From Mesonia sp. HuA40 (GTDB lineage: Bacteria > Bacteroidota > Bacteroidia > Flavobacteriales > Flavobacteriaceae), in the NCBI RefSeq assembly GCF_008017835.1, contig NZ_VRLT01000029.1, positions 124,001 through 188,000 of the forward strand: DNA of 64,000 nt. The letters run 5' to 3'. Position 1 is the stretch's first letter; the number at the start of each line of letters is the position of its first letter. The notes beneath the pieces are model-generated. The model did no database searches and was not told the origin of the DNA. It worked only from the letters and a program-made list of their open reading frames with translations. This document shows, piece after piece, positions 27,865 through 36,278 of the stretch. The position numbers and the translations under genes are program-made.

Positions 27865-28728
27865 TTAAAATTCTATAAATTCTTGTGGATTTACCGGGTA
27901 ACCGTTACTCCAAAGTTCAAAATGCAAGTGGGGTCCTGTGGTTAATTCACCTGTATTACCCACCTTAGCAATCACCTCTCCTGCCACCACCAATTCGCCT
28001 TGTGCCTTGGTTAAAGATTTATTGTGTTTATAAACAGATAACAGTCCGTGGTTATGTTCCAAAATAATCACATAACCAGTAGCAGCACTCCATTCTGCAA
28101 AAATCACCGTACCATCGGCAATACTCTTAACAGGTGTATTCTCTTGAGCTACCACATCGACTGCATAATGTTTTGTTTGCGGATTAAAGCTTTCTGAGAT
28201 TTCACCTTTAAGCGGTGAAAACAATGAAAATTCCACTTTAGAATCCAATTGTTTTTGAATATTAAAGCGTTCCTCCTCGGCCACCTCTTTACGCAATAGC
28301 GAGTCGGTTTCTGAGGCATTGAAATTTACTGTATCTGCAACAATTTGATTGACGCTGTCTAAGGTTTCCTCTTCAAAATCTAACGGACTCGCCTCTCCCG
28401 CCAACACACGCCGAATGCTTTCTAAATACCTGTTTTTTTGATCGAGTGCAATTTGTAGTGAATCGGTTTTGTATGCCAAGCTTGTTGCTTGTTTACGCAA
28501 TTTTGTACTGGCATAACCGGGTATGTATTCCCGCAAGGGTGTAAAAGCGATTAAAACCGTAGTAAAGGCTATGATTAAAATAGTAGAAATACCAACGCCT
28601 ACAAAGATGTTTAACCTGTTTAATCGCAGAGCAAATTGCTCTTCAAAGGTATCTTCGTTGAGAACAACTAGCCGGTACTTATAAAGTAATTTTTTTTTTA
28701 TTCTTTTACTCTTCTTGGGTTTACTCAT
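27865..28728 (-). CDS. M23-family metallopeptidase, membrane anchored
   Basis: A 287 aa peptidoglycan endopeptidase. A basic N-terminus (residues 1-20), one transmembrane helix (about 35-58), a coiled-coil linker (about 80-160), then a LytM/M23 domain. The zinc ligands are visible as HYAVD (His187, Asp191) and HLHFE (His267, His269), so the site looks complete, with KHN near 235 as the additional histidine. It would cleave cell-wall cross-links from the periplasmic side, or recruit them for division. First gene of the M23-GH3-phosphorylase-like-wzz-rml transcription unit. Confidence 0.93.
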   Translation of the reverse strand: MSKPKKSKRIKKKLLYKYRLVVLNEDTFEEQFALRLNRLNIFVGVGISTILIIAFTTVLIAFTPLREYIPGYASTKLRKQATSLAYKTDSLQIALDQKNRYLESIRRVLAGEASPLDFEEETLDSVNQIVADTVNFNASETDSLLRKEVAEEERFNIQKQLDSKVEFSLFSPLKGEISESFNPQTKHYAVDVVAQENTPVKSIADGTVIFAEWSAATGYVIILEHNHGLLSVYKHNKSLTKAQGELVVAGEVIAKVGNTGELTTGPHLHFELWSNGYPVNPQEFIEF

Positions 28729-28747
28729 AGGGCGCCAATTTACTATA

Positions 28748-28755
28748 CAAATATA
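28748..28755 (-). promoter_or_regulatory. -7 promoter element of the M23-GH3-rml operon
   Basis: The minus strand reads TATATTTG, a TANNTTTG element 19 bp before the M23 start codon. It could drive the whole eight-gene run down to rfbD, in which all gaps are 9 bp or less. Confidence 0.5.
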
Positions 28756-28798
28756 AAATATTATTACAGGTTTATCTTGAATAAATCAAGCTATCGAT

Positions 28799-28827
28799 TT
28801 TGAATTCAATTTTAATTCGTATTTTTG
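28799..28827 (+). promoter_or_regulatory. Bacteroidetes-type promoter of tatA
   Basis: TTTG at 28799-28802, 17 bp spacer, TATTTTTG at 28820-28827; the tatA ATG follows 23 bp later. Confidence 0.65.
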
Positions 28828-28850
28828 TATTATCTTAAAAAATTAAAGTT

Positions 28851-29039
28851 ATGTTGGCAAACCATTTTTTAGCCATAGGTACACCGCAAATCATCTTAAT
28901 TGTCGTGGTTGTATTATTGATATTCGGCGGTAAGAAAATACCCGAATTAATGAAAGGATTGGGCAGTGGTATAAAAGAATTCAAAGATGCTTCAAAAGAA
29001 GAGAATTCAAAAACTGACACTCAGCAAACAGAAAAGTAA
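28851..29039 (+). CDS. tatA: Twin-arginine translocase subunit TatA
   Basis: A 62 aa protein with the TatA/Hcf106 layout: a short N-terminal transmembrane helix (about residues 12-27, [18 protein letters not shown] with the FGGKK hinge), an amphipathic helix ([16 protein letters not shown]), and a short acidic/polar tail. It forms the protein-conducting element of the Tat pathway for folded proteins. tatC is not in the window. Own promoter and strong terminator make it a single-gene unit between two minus-strand clusters. Confidence 0.95.
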   Translation: MLANHFLAIGTPQIILIVVVVLLIFGGKKIPELMKGLGSGIKEFKDASKEENSKTDTQQTEK

Positions 29040-29065
29040 ATTTTATTTTACTTAAAACTTATATT

Positions 29066-29098
29066 AAATGCGCATTCTTTGCTAGAATGCGCATTTTT
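29066..29098. terminator. Bidirectional terminator between tatA and the DUF4837 gene
   Basis: A perfect 12 bp stem (AAATGCGCATTC / GAATGCGCATTT) with a 7-base loop, flanked by A- and T-runs on both sides. It sits between convergent genes and can serve both. Confidence 0.85.
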
Positions 29099-29101
29099 AA
29101 T

Positions 29102-30082
29102 TTAATTTATTTTTGCCGATCTTAAAATTGCTTCTAGTTCAAAAACATGATCACGCTTATTGGTTGAAGGCCTAAATACAAAACCTTCTAAAATTACATA
29201 GCGTTTGTTTTTTTCATCTCTTACCGCAAAATTGATAAATGGGCCAGCCATAAAGGCATTTTTTACTTCCCAAACCCCTCTACTTTCGTAGGCAAACTTA
29301 GCGTCTATTTGTGTATCGAATAAATACGGAGCATAGGCATCTTCGGTAACAAGATAACTTCCTTCTCTGGGGCCCGGTATATGTTTCTTACCTATACTAT
29401 CACGCATTTTAATAATATTGCCTACTATATTGGTATCTTTTTCGATAGTATGAAAAGGAACTTCATAAAGCAAAATTTCCATGGTACCTTTTGGAATGTC
29501 TTTACGAATCCAGAAAAAATTGTCTTCCTGTTTAGCATAACGATAGGCCGTAGGGAAATTTAAGGAAACCCCTAACTTTTCACGAATCACTTGGTCTGGT
29601 TTTAAAGATTTAGCAATTCGGTTTTGCTGTTCCTTTAGCTCGGTTTTTTTAAACGAAGAAACAATAGCCTCTTTGTTATTATCTAACAATTCAATTAACT
29701 TCTCTTGTGTAGGCGCATAAACAAATACCCCAGTTTGTGGCCTAGCAAAAGTATCTTGCACAATTTCAAAATACGCTTGCGCCGATTTACCTATTTTTAA
29801 AAAAGTACGGTTACTACGTACAAAGCCATCAAAAGCGCTTGGCGGTATTTGATTCATGGTAAAAAGAGGCTCTTGGTGGGTTAAGCCATCTACAGTTGCT
29901 GCCAAAATAGAGCGTATTTCCTCTCCTATTTTGCCTTCCCATAAGGCATGATCTATTACTACCGATACATTATTAATACGACCATTTGAATCGGGTAAAT
30001 TAGCTTTAGCATCCTTGGGTTGCTCCTCACAACCAAAAACCAAAAAACTAGCTAACAATAGCCCGAAAATCTTATTTATCAT
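29102..30082 (-). CDS. DUF4837-family lipoprotein
   Basis: A 326 aa exported protein. The N-terminus (MINKIFGLLLASFLVFGCEE) is a lipoprotein signal with lipobox VFGC, Cys18. The rest matches the Bacteroidetes DUF4837 family, recognised by NVSVVIDHALWEGKIGEEIR and the central YRYAKQEDNFFWIRKDIPKG region. Function unknown; probably attached to the outer membrane. It is the last gene after the transglycosylase gene (13 bp gap) and pgk, with the terminator at 29066-29098 directly after it. Confidence 0.85.
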   Translation of the reverse strand: MINKIFGLLLASFLVFGCEEQPKDAKANLPDSNGRINNVSVVIDHALWEGKIGEEIRSILAATVDGLTHQEPLFTMNQIPPSAFDGFVRSNRTFLKIGKSAQAYFEIVQDTFARPQTGVFVYAPTQEKLIELLDNNKEAIVSSFKKTELKEQQNRIAKSLKPDQVIREKLGVSLNFPTAYRYAKQEDNFFWIRKDIPKGTMEILLYEVPFHTIEKDTNIVGNIIKMRDSIGKKHIPGPREGSYLVTEDAYAPYLFDTQIDAKFAYESRGVWEVKNAFMAGPFINFAVRDEKNKRYVILEGFVFRPSTNKRDHVFELEAILRSAKIN

Positions 30083-30095
30083 AATCTACAAGAGT

Positions 30096-31601
30096 TTAAC
30101 CATTTGAAATTTTTAATTTCATTCCTGGTTTTAAACGACTACCGCTAATATCGTTCCATTTTTGAATTTCTTGTACGCTAACTCCAGGAAACTTTCGCGA
30201 AATACTCCATAAAGAATCTCCTTGTCTTACGATATAGTGTTTGTTTGTGTTTGATTTTGAACGACTTGCATAAGAATTTTTAGGGAAAATACTTAAATAT
30301 TGTCCTATACGTAAATTATTGCTGCGTAAGTTATTCCATTGTTTAATTTGACTAACACGCACCCCATATCGAGCTGCTATTTTACCCAAAAAATCTCCAC
30401 TTCTTACTCTATATCGAACGGGTTCAAGAAGTTCTTCTTTTGTGGGCATATTCGCTTCTTTGTGTTTTTGTGCTACATATTTATAAATTAGATCTTCATT
30501 TGCCACAAACAAACCAGCCTCTTTTCTGGGTAATCTTAAATGGTATTGCTTACCCTCTATTTGCGGTATAACCCCTAATTTAAAACTTGGATTTAAAAAT
30601 TCAAGCAAATCTTGATCAACTCCAGTTATATCTTCAATCATCTCAAAGTTAAGCGCTTGTTTAACTTGAATAGTATCGGTTTCAAAATAAGTGATTTGTG
30701 GTTTAGCAGACTTAAATCCGTGCTCAGACGCATATTCAAACAAGTACATGGTAGCGATAAAAGAAGGCACATAGCCAGCTGTTTCTCTAGGGAGATAGTT
30801 GCGTAATTTCCAATAGTCGGTTTGACCGCCACTTCTTCTTATTGCCTTAGAAACATTTCCTGGGCCCGAATTATAAGCTGCAAGAGCTAAGTCCCAATCA
30901 TTAAACATACCGTATAAGGTAGATAAGTATTGAGCTGCAGCCTCTGTTGAGCGTTCTGGACTCATTCTAGCATCTACGTAACTCGTCACTTCTAAACCGT
31001 GCATTTTACCTGTTGGGTACATAAATTGCCATAATCCTGTTGCGCCCACTCGAGATTTTGCACGCGGATTTAATGCCGATTCTACAATAGCCAAGTATTT
31101 CATCTCAAGCGGTATATTGTACTGATCTAATTTCTCTTCAAATAAAGGAAAATAGTAATGACTTAAACTCATTAAGCGTTGCACACTTTCTTTACGCCAT
31201 TTTAAATAGTAATTAATTACTTTTTCTAATGAGGTATTATAACTTATTTTAAATGGAGTTTTGGCATTTAACCGATCAAGACGTGCAATTAAAGTATCCC
31301 GATTTATTTGCCTAGGTACATTTTCTAATGATTCGCCTTCTTGAATGGCTTGATTCATTTCTGCATACAAGTCTGAGTTCATTAATTCCTGTTGCCAGAT
31401 CGAATCGACTTGCTTGAGCTCTTTATAATCTTTTAAATAAGTTAAAACAGCTTTTTCAAGCATGTTGTGCAACTCTTTTGCACTGGCTTCTTTGCTTAAA
31501 CTATCTGTTACTGGTAGATCGGTTATGTTTGCACTATCTTGAGCTACACCAAAGAAGCTCACACTACAAAAACAGAATAATGCAATAAGTTTAAATTTCA
31601 T
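30096..31601 (-). CDS. MltD-like lytic transglycosylase with two LysM domains
   Basis: A 501 aa exported muramidase. Signal peptide at 1-20 (ends FFGVAQ); SLT domain about 145-275 with catalytic Glu in VESALNPRAKS, then GLWQFMYPTG and AAYNSGPGNV; two C-terminal LysM peptidoglycan-binding repeats at about 397-440 (YRVRSGDFLGKIAARYG) and 455-499 (YIVRQGDSLWSISRKFP). It cleaves the MurNAc-GlcNAc bond producing anhydro-muropeptides during wall remodelling. Lies 14 bp after pgk and before the DUF4837 lipoprotein gene. Confidence 0.95.
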   Translation of the reverse strand: MKFKLIALFCFCSVSFFGVAQDSANITDLPVTDSLSKEASAKELHNMLEKAVLTYLKDYKELKQVDSIWQQELMNSDLYAEMNQAIQEGESLENVPRQINRDTLIARLDRLNAKTPFKISYNTSLEKVINYYLKWRKESVQRLMSLSHYYFPLFEEKLDQYNIPLEMKYLAIVESALNPRAKSRVGATGLWQFMYPTGKMHGLEVTSYVDARMSPERSTEAAAQYLSTLYGMFNDWDLALAAYNSGPGNVSKAIRRSGGQTDYWKLRNYLPRETAGYVPSFIATMYLFEYASEHGFKSAKPQITYFETDTIQVKQALNFEMIEDITGVDQDLLEFLNPSFKLGVIPQIEGKQYHLRLPRKEAGLFVANEDLIYKYVAQKHKEANMPTKEELLEPVRYRVRSGDFLGKIAARYGVRVSQIKQWNNLRSNNLRIGQYLSIFPKNSYASRSKSNTNKHYIVRQGDSLWSISRKFPGVSVQEIQKWNDISGSRLKPGMKLKISNG

Positions 31602-31615
31602 GTGATAGGTTTAAA

Positions 31616-32803
31616 TTAATCTTTGTTTATGGCTACTATTCCCGGCAATTCTTTGCCCTCTAACATTTCGAGCATAGCACCACCTCCAGTAGAAACATAG
31701 CTAACTTGGTCGGCTAAACCAAATTGTTTCACGGCTGCTACGCTATCTCCTCCTCCTACTAACGAGAAAGCCCCTTCTTTTGTTGCTTTTGCAATTGCGT
31801 TTCCTAAATTTAAAGTTCCTTTAGCGAAAGAAGACATTTCAAAAACCCCTACAGGTCCATTCCATAAAATAATCTGGCTTTGTTGAATTATTTGCTCAAA
31901 AAGCTTACTGGTTTCTGGCCCTACGTCTAAGCCCATCCAATTTTCGGGTATATTATCAATCGCACTCAGTTTAATTTTTGCATCATCTTTAAAAGCATCG
32001 GCTATGACCGCATCTACAGGTAAATGTACTTGTACTTTTTTAGCTTTAGCTTTTTCTAAAATCTGTAAGGCTAAAGCTAATTTATCATCTTCTACTAAAG
32101 AACTACCTACCTCACCACCTAATGCTTTTATAAAAGTGAAGGTCATTCCCCCTCCAATTATTAAATGATCTATTTTATCTAAAATATGACTGATTACAGT
32201 TATTTTTGAAGACACTTTTGCTCCGCCTAAGATAGCGGTTACTGGTTTTTCTTCCGCTTGAAAAACTTTATTAATACTCTCAATCTCTTTTGCCAAAAGA
32301 TATCCGAAGCATTTTTGTTCAAAAAATTGAGCCACTACCGTTGTTGAGGCGTGTGCGCGATGCGCCGTACCAAAAGCATCATTCACATAAATATCTCCCA
32401 AACTAGCTAATGCTTTTGCGAACTCAGAATCACCTTGTTTTTCTTCTTTATGATAGCGTAAGTTCTCGAGTAATAATACTTCACCGGCTTTAAGCTGATT
32501 TGCAGCTTCTTCGGCTTTACTGCCTACACAATTTTCTACAAACTTAACTTCAACTCCCAAAATTTCTGATAATGTTGGTACAATATGCTTTAAAGAATAT
32601 TTTTGTTCTTGGTTTTCGGGTCTACCTAAGTGAGACATTAGTATGGCAGCTCCTCCTTGGTTGAGTATTTTATCTATACTTGGTTTTGCTGCTAATATTC
32701 GAGTGGTATCGGTAACCTCAAAATCCTCGTTTAAGGGTACATTAAAATCAACTCTAATAAGCGCCTTTTTATCTTTAAAGTTAAACTGATCTATAGTCTT
32801 CAT
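31616..32803 (-). CDS. pgk: Phosphoglycerate kinase
   Basis: Glycolytic enzyme transferring phosphate from 1,3-bisphosphoglycerate to ADP. Length 395 aa is normal. N-terminal domain: LIRVDFNVPLNEDFEVTDTTRI, the PGK signature, and NDAFGTAHRAHASTT; C-terminal nucleotide domain: ILGGAKVSSKI, WNGPVGVFE, and the glycine-rich SLVGGGDSVAAV plus VSTGGGAMLEMLEG. Probably co-transcribed with the transglycosylase gene 14 bp downstream. Divergent from the clamp-loader gene. Confidence 0.98.
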   Translation of the reverse strand: MKTIDQFNFKDKKALIRVDFNVPLNEDFEVTDTTRILAAKPSIDKILNQGGAAILMSHLGRPENQEQKYSLKHIVPTLSEILGVEVKFVENCVGSKAEEAANQLKAGEVLLLENLRYHKEEKQGDSEFAKALASLGDIYVNDAFGTAHRAHASTTVVAQFFEQKCFGYLLAKEIESINKVFQAEEKPVTAILGGAKVSSKITVISHILDKIDHLIIGGGMTFTFIKALGGEVGSSLVEDDKLALALQILEKAKAKKVQVHLPVDAVIADAFKDDAKIKLSAIDNIPENWMGLDVGPETSKLFEQIIQQSQIILWNGPVGVFEMSSFAKGTLNLGNAIAKATKEGAFSLVGGGDSVAAVKQFGLADQVSYVSTGGGAMLEMLEGKELPGIVAINKD

Positions 32804-32910
32804 CGCATTCTATTTTAGCATTAATTTAAGTTTGTAAAAATATAAAAACAGCCCAAAGTCCTAACACTTATGGCAATTTTTAAATCGGGATGAAATTACA
32901 AAAATTTATG

Positions 32911-32918
32911 TACTTTCG
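32911..32918 (+). promoter_or_regulatory. -7-like element of the delta' gene
   Basis: TACTTTCG, one mismatch from TANNTTTG, only 4 bp upstream of the chosen ATG. It implies a leaderless or nearly leaderless mRNA and argues against the upstream ATG at 32890. Confidence 0.4.
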
Positions 32919-32922
32919 CTTT

Positions 32923-34086
32923 ATGGATTTTTCTTCTATAATCGGCTTAGATCATATTAAAAATCACTTGCAAAAAACCGCAAGTCGGCATATTATTCCC
33001 CACGCTCAACTCTTTGTGGGTTCAACCGGATTTGGTACTTTACCAATGGCTTTAGCTTATGCACAGTACATTTTAAGCGAACTTGGCCCTGAGAAAAATA
33101 AAACCCAAGCAAAAAAATATGTAAGCGATTTATCGCATCCCGATTTACATTTTGTGTTTCCTTCTATTATAAGAAAAACCCATAAAAAGCAATCTAGCAA
33201 GGATTACCAAAACGAATGGAAAAATTTCATACAGGAAAATCTTTATGCAGACGAATATGCGTGGAACCAATACCTTGATGAGGAGAAAAAGCAAGGGATT
33301 ATCAACGTTAGAGATGCCGAAAATATCTTAAAAGACGCATCGTTAAAATCTTTCTCTGGCGGATATAAAGTCTTTATTATTTGGGGTGCAGACAAAATGA
33401 ATAACGATTGTGCGAACAAGCTATTAAAATTAGTTGAAGAGCCACCCGCAAAAACTGTATTGCTTTTACTTACTGCTCACGAAGACCGCATTATATCAAC
33501 CATCAAATCTAGGTGTCAAGTTTTACATTTTCCTCCTTTAGGAGAAGCGGTTTTAAGCGAGGCTTTAATTGAAAAGCAAATTGAGCCCAATTTAGCATTG
33601 CAAATTGCACAACAAGCCGAGGGTGATTTTCAAAAGGCATTAAAATTAATCAACCAATCTGAAACCGAAGAACTATTTGAAAAATGGTTTATCACCTGGG
33701 TACGTGCTGCCTTTAGAGCTAAAGGCAATAAAACGGCTATAAAAGATCTCATTAATTGGAGTACAGAGGTTGCTCAAACCGGTAGAGAAACCCAAAAGCA
33801 ATTTTTATTATATTGTCTAAACTTTTTTAGACAAGCCTTATTGCTTAATTATTCGGCAAACGATTTAGTACATCTTCAACCCAAAACTGCTGGTTTTAAA
33901 TTAAAAAATTTCGCCCCTTTTATTCACGGGGGTAACATAATACCTATTCAAATAGAAATAGAAAAAGCGCTTTACCATATTGAACGTAATGGAAATGATA
34001 AATTAGTTTTAACCGATTTATCCATTCAACTTACGCGCCTAATTCACAAGAAAGAACAAAAATTAATAAAAAAGGCTGCCGATTAG
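32923..34086 (+). CDS. DNA polymerase III clamp loader subunit delta'
   Basis: A 387 aa AAA+ clamp-loader protein of the HolB/DnaX-like group. It starts MDFSSIIGLDHIKNHLQ; the Walker A position (GSTGFGTLPMALAYAQ) lacks the GKT signature, as in delta' subunits that do not hydrolyse ATP. GGYKVFIIWGADKMNNDCANKLLKLVEEPP and the sensor region with STIKSRCQVLHF (SRC motif) are diagnostic. An ATG 33 bp upstream is less likely because a promoter-like box lies between. Alone on the plus strand between pgk and the OmpH-like gene. Confidence 0.92.
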   Translation: MDFSSIIGLDHIKNHLQKTASRHIIPHAQLFVGSTGFGTLPMALAYAQYILSELGPEKNKTQAKKYVSDLSHPDLHFVFPSIIRKTHKKQSSKDYQNEWKNFIQENLYADEYAWNQYLDEEKKQGIINVRDAENILKDASLKSFSGGYKVFIIWGADKMNNDCANKLLKLVEEPPAKTVLLLLTAHEDRIISTIKSRCQVLHFPPLGEAVLSEALIEKQIEPNLALQIAQQAEGDFQKALKLINQSETEELFEKWFITWVRAAFRAKGNKTAIKDLINWSTEVAQTGRETQKQFLLYCLNFFRQALLLNYSANDLVHLQPKTAGFKLKNFAPFIHGGNIIPIQIEIEKALYHIERNGNDKLVLTDLSIQLTRLIHKKEQKLIKKAAD

Positions 34087-34097
34087 GCAACCTTTTT
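34069..34097. terminator. Terminator overlapping the end of the delta' gene
   Basis: AAAAAGGCTGCC / GGCAACCTTTTT with one mismatch and a 5-base loop that contains the TAG stop codon, ending in a T-run. Serves the delta' gene and possibly the convergent OmpH-like gene. Confidence 0.65.
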
Positions 34098-34119
34098 ATA
34101 AAATTATGCAATAATAGGT

Positions 34120-34626
34120 TTATTTTACTGACTCATTCAAAGCCTTTAAAACTTCTTGCGTAATATCTTTTCCTTCCTTTGCGTACATAATATTAGCCGA
34201 TTCATTCGAACCGAAGATATAGGTATAATTATTTTTCTCTCCGTAGGTAGCCACAAAATCTTTTACCTTAGTAATGAGAGAATCGATTACTTCATCGCTT
34301 TCTTGTCTTAAAGCTTGGCTTTGCATTTGCTGGCTCTGTTGCAATTGCTGTTGTTTCTGCATCAAATCCGCCTCTTGTTCTTGTCTAGCTTGCGCGGATA
34401 GTGATTGCATATTGTTTTGATAAGATTCAACTTCTTGTCTAAAAGCCATCGCGGTGGAATCTAGTGTACGTTTTAGTTTTTCAGATTTTTTATTGAAACG
34501 TTTTTCGGTTTCTTTCATCTGTGAAAAATCTTGAATTAGCACAGTGTTATCTACATAAGCTGTTTTTTCTTGATTACAAGATACCAGTGCGAAAACCCCA
34601 ATGACAGCAAAAACTATTTTCTTCAT
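34120..34626 (-). CDS. OmpH/Skp-like lipoprotein
   Basis: A 168 aa exported protein of the OmpH (Skp) chaperone family. The N-terminus (MKKIVFAVIGVFALVSCNQ) has a lipobox ending at Cys17; then a long Gln/Glu/Lys-rich coiled coil (about 35-125) and a compact C-terminal stretch with VATYGEKNNYTYIFGSNESANIMYAKEGKDITQEVLKALN, which resembles the end of Skp-like proteins. Probably an envelope chaperone. The start at 34624-34626 is well supported by the signal peptide; the open frame upstream is AT-rich and non-coding in character. Confidence 0.88.
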   Translation of the reverse strand: MKKIVFAVIGVFALVSCNQEKTAYVDNTVLIQDFSQMKETEKRFNKKSEKLKRTLDSTAMAFRQEVESYQNNMQSLSAQARQEQEADLMQKQQQLQQSQQMQSQALRQESDEVIDSLITKVKDFVATYGEKNNYTYIFGSNESANIMYAKEGKDITQEVLKALNESVK

Positions 34627-34644
34627 ATTTAATTTTATTTTTAG

Positions 34645-34652
34645 CAAATGTA
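34645..34652 (-). promoter_or_regulatory. -7 promoter element of the OmpH-like gene
   Basis: Minus strand TACATTTG, a perfect TANNTTTG box 18 bp before the start codon; the surrounding 150 bp are very AT-rich. Confidence 0.5.
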
Positions 34653-34848
34653 ATAAGTATTTACTTGTCATAGTAAAAAAAATAAAGTATAATAAAATCT
34701 TATTTATTAACTTTCTCCTATAATGTATCTCTATAAAAATAAGCTTAATATAAAGCGATTTAAGCGGATTAAATTTAAAATATAAGGTAATAGATACATT
34801 TAACAAAAAGTACTCTTAAATTGGCTTATATAGGTTAATTATTAAAAT

Positions 34849-35694
34849 TTATATACTTTCGAAGATATATACCAGACTTGAATAGGCGTTAGTTCGTTTT
34901 GCCTTGTAATTACTTTTAGTAGCTACCCAAAATGCTTTAAAAGGATTCTTGGTCGTTCTATTTTTTTCAGAAAGCCAACTTACATAATAAGCGTCAAATT
35001 TTAAAGGATGAATTTTTACCAACTTTAGATCAAATTGTTTTAGAAGCGAAATTAATCCATCTGGCGAGAAATGCCACAAGTGCCTAGGTACGTCATAAGC
35101 AGCCCAAAAAGATTGGTAGAATTGGGCATCATAACTGGTATAATTTGGTACAGCAATTACCAGTTTACCATTTTTATGTAATAATTTTTTTATCTGTTCA
35201 AGTTGTTCGGGTAATGCAGGCAAATGCTCTAATACGTGCCATAGGCTTATAACATCAAATTGCCTTTTAATTGCAGATAAATCGTTCTGTAACTTAATTC
35301 CTTTATCGTTTGCCAAGGCTCGTGCTTTTTGATTAGGCTCCACCCCATCGATATCCCAACCACGCGTAGACATAAATTGTAAAAAAGACCCTGTGCCTGC
35401 GCCGATATCTAATATGCGGTTTCCCGATAGATTTAGATTTTCAATCCACTTAGCTTTCTTTTTGAGCATATAGCGTTTTACCATTTGGTACAATTTGTCA
35501 AATACACTAAAAGATGCATCGGTGTGAGAAATATAGTCTTCGCTACTATAATAGTTGGGTAATTTATCTAAGGCAGGTTGAGGTTGGGTAATTAAGATAT
35601 TCTCGTTGGCATTAGCATACAAATCAAATATTTCATTAGAAACGGTAAAATCTCTAGTTTCTAAAATTTTTCTATGAGGGTCTAGCAAGTTCAT
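34849..35694 (-). CDS. Class I SAM-dependent methyltransferase
   Basis: A 281 aa methyltransferase of the Methyltransf_23 type. A zinc-free N-terminal region (1-75) precedes motif I NRILDIGAGTGSFLQFM (about 92-108), GVEPNQKARALA (acidic loop), FDVISLWHVLEHLPALPEQ and KLVIAVPNYTSYD. The DISLWHVLEH pattern is common to C-methyl- or O-methyltransferases of small molecules or sugars; the substrate is unknown. It follows the small lipoprotein gene by 4 bp. Confidence 0.88.
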   Translation of the reverse strand: MNLLDPHRKILETRDFTVSNEIFDLYANANENILITQPQPALDKLPNYYSSEDYISHTDASFSVFDKLYQMVKRYMLKKKAKWIENLNLSGNRILDIGAGTGSFLQFMSTRGWDIDGVEPNQKARALANDKGIKLQNDLSAIKRQFDVISLWHVLEHLPALPEQLEQIKKLLHKNGKLVIAVPNYTSYDAQFYQSFWAAYDVPRHLWHFSPDGLISLLKQFDLKLVKIHPLKFDAYYVSWLSEKNRTTKNPFKAFWVATKSNYKAKRTNAYSSLVYIFESI

Positions 35695-35698
35695 AATT

Positions 35699-36241
35699 TT
35701 ATCGGCTTAATTTTTTCCTCAATCGATCTAAATTTTTGATCGCTATTTCTTTACTTAGACCTTCTTGACCTAAAACATCATTCCCATTATCATCCATCAA
35801 ATAAATACTCATATAATAATGAGTATTGTTAGCACGTGCACGTCTTCTTCTTCTGTCTACTCGCCTTTGATAATCTTGCTCTCCCTCCCAAGTGTCTCTA
35901 TTGTCATCATACAATAATTTATCTACCATTGGATTTAATAGATTAACCGTGGCATCATAGTCTGTTGTGTAATGTAAGTAAACGTTTATCGATTGATCTG
36001 GAACAAGCCTGTTAGTTGTAAAATAATTTAAATTATCGGTTGCACTTTTTTCAAAATGATTGGCTATTTCTTGTCTTTGATTCTGAAGGTTGCCATTGGT
36101 TTCAAAAACATAACCTGTTAAATTAAAAACGCTTTTCTCTGGAGATTCCAACTCATAAAATTCTATTTCCCGTGCTTTTTTCAGGTAAAAACAAGCATTT
36201 AAATTTAGCGATAAAAACAGTAAAAATATTAGTCTTTTCAT
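35699..36241 (-). CDS. Hypothetical lipoprotein, 180 aa
   Basis: I do not recognise this protein. It opens with a lipoprotein signal (MKRLIFLLFLSLNLNACFYL; lipobox ending at Cys17), followed by a mixed alpha/beta-looking region and a strikingly basic run near 127-136 (RRVDRRRRRARA). No catalytic motif is seen. It starts 14 bp after a parS-like site (36256-36271) that separates it from mnmG, and is followed closely by the methyltransferase gene. Confidence 0.75.
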   Translation of the reverse strand: MKRLIFLLFLSLNLNACFYLKKAREIEFYELESPEKSVFNLTGYVFETNGNLQNQRQEIANHFEKSATDNLNYFTTNRLVPDQSINVYLHYTTDYDATVNLLNPMVDKLLYDDNRDTWEGEQDYQRRVDRRRRRARANNTHYYMSIYLMDDNGNDVLGQEGLSKEIAIKNLDRLRKKLSR

Positions 36242-36255
36242 AACACTGCCTTAAT

Positions 36256-36271
36256 TGTTCCACGTGAAACA
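36256..36271. promoter_or_regulatory. parS: parS site 1 (ParB-binding)
   Basis: TGTTCCACGTGAAACA, an exact match to the bacterial parS consensus TGTTNCACGTGAAACA, located in the 37 bp gap between the stop of mnmG and the start of the lipoprotein gene. parS sites bind ParB, nucleate the partition complex, and are usually clustered near the origin of replication. Confidence 0.9.
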
Positions 36272-36278
36272 ATACTAT

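Noticed and set aside
34627-34806. 60-codon N-terminal extension of the OmpH-like protein
   Set aside because: Very AT-rich, contains the -7 box, and precedes a clear lipoprotein signal peptide.
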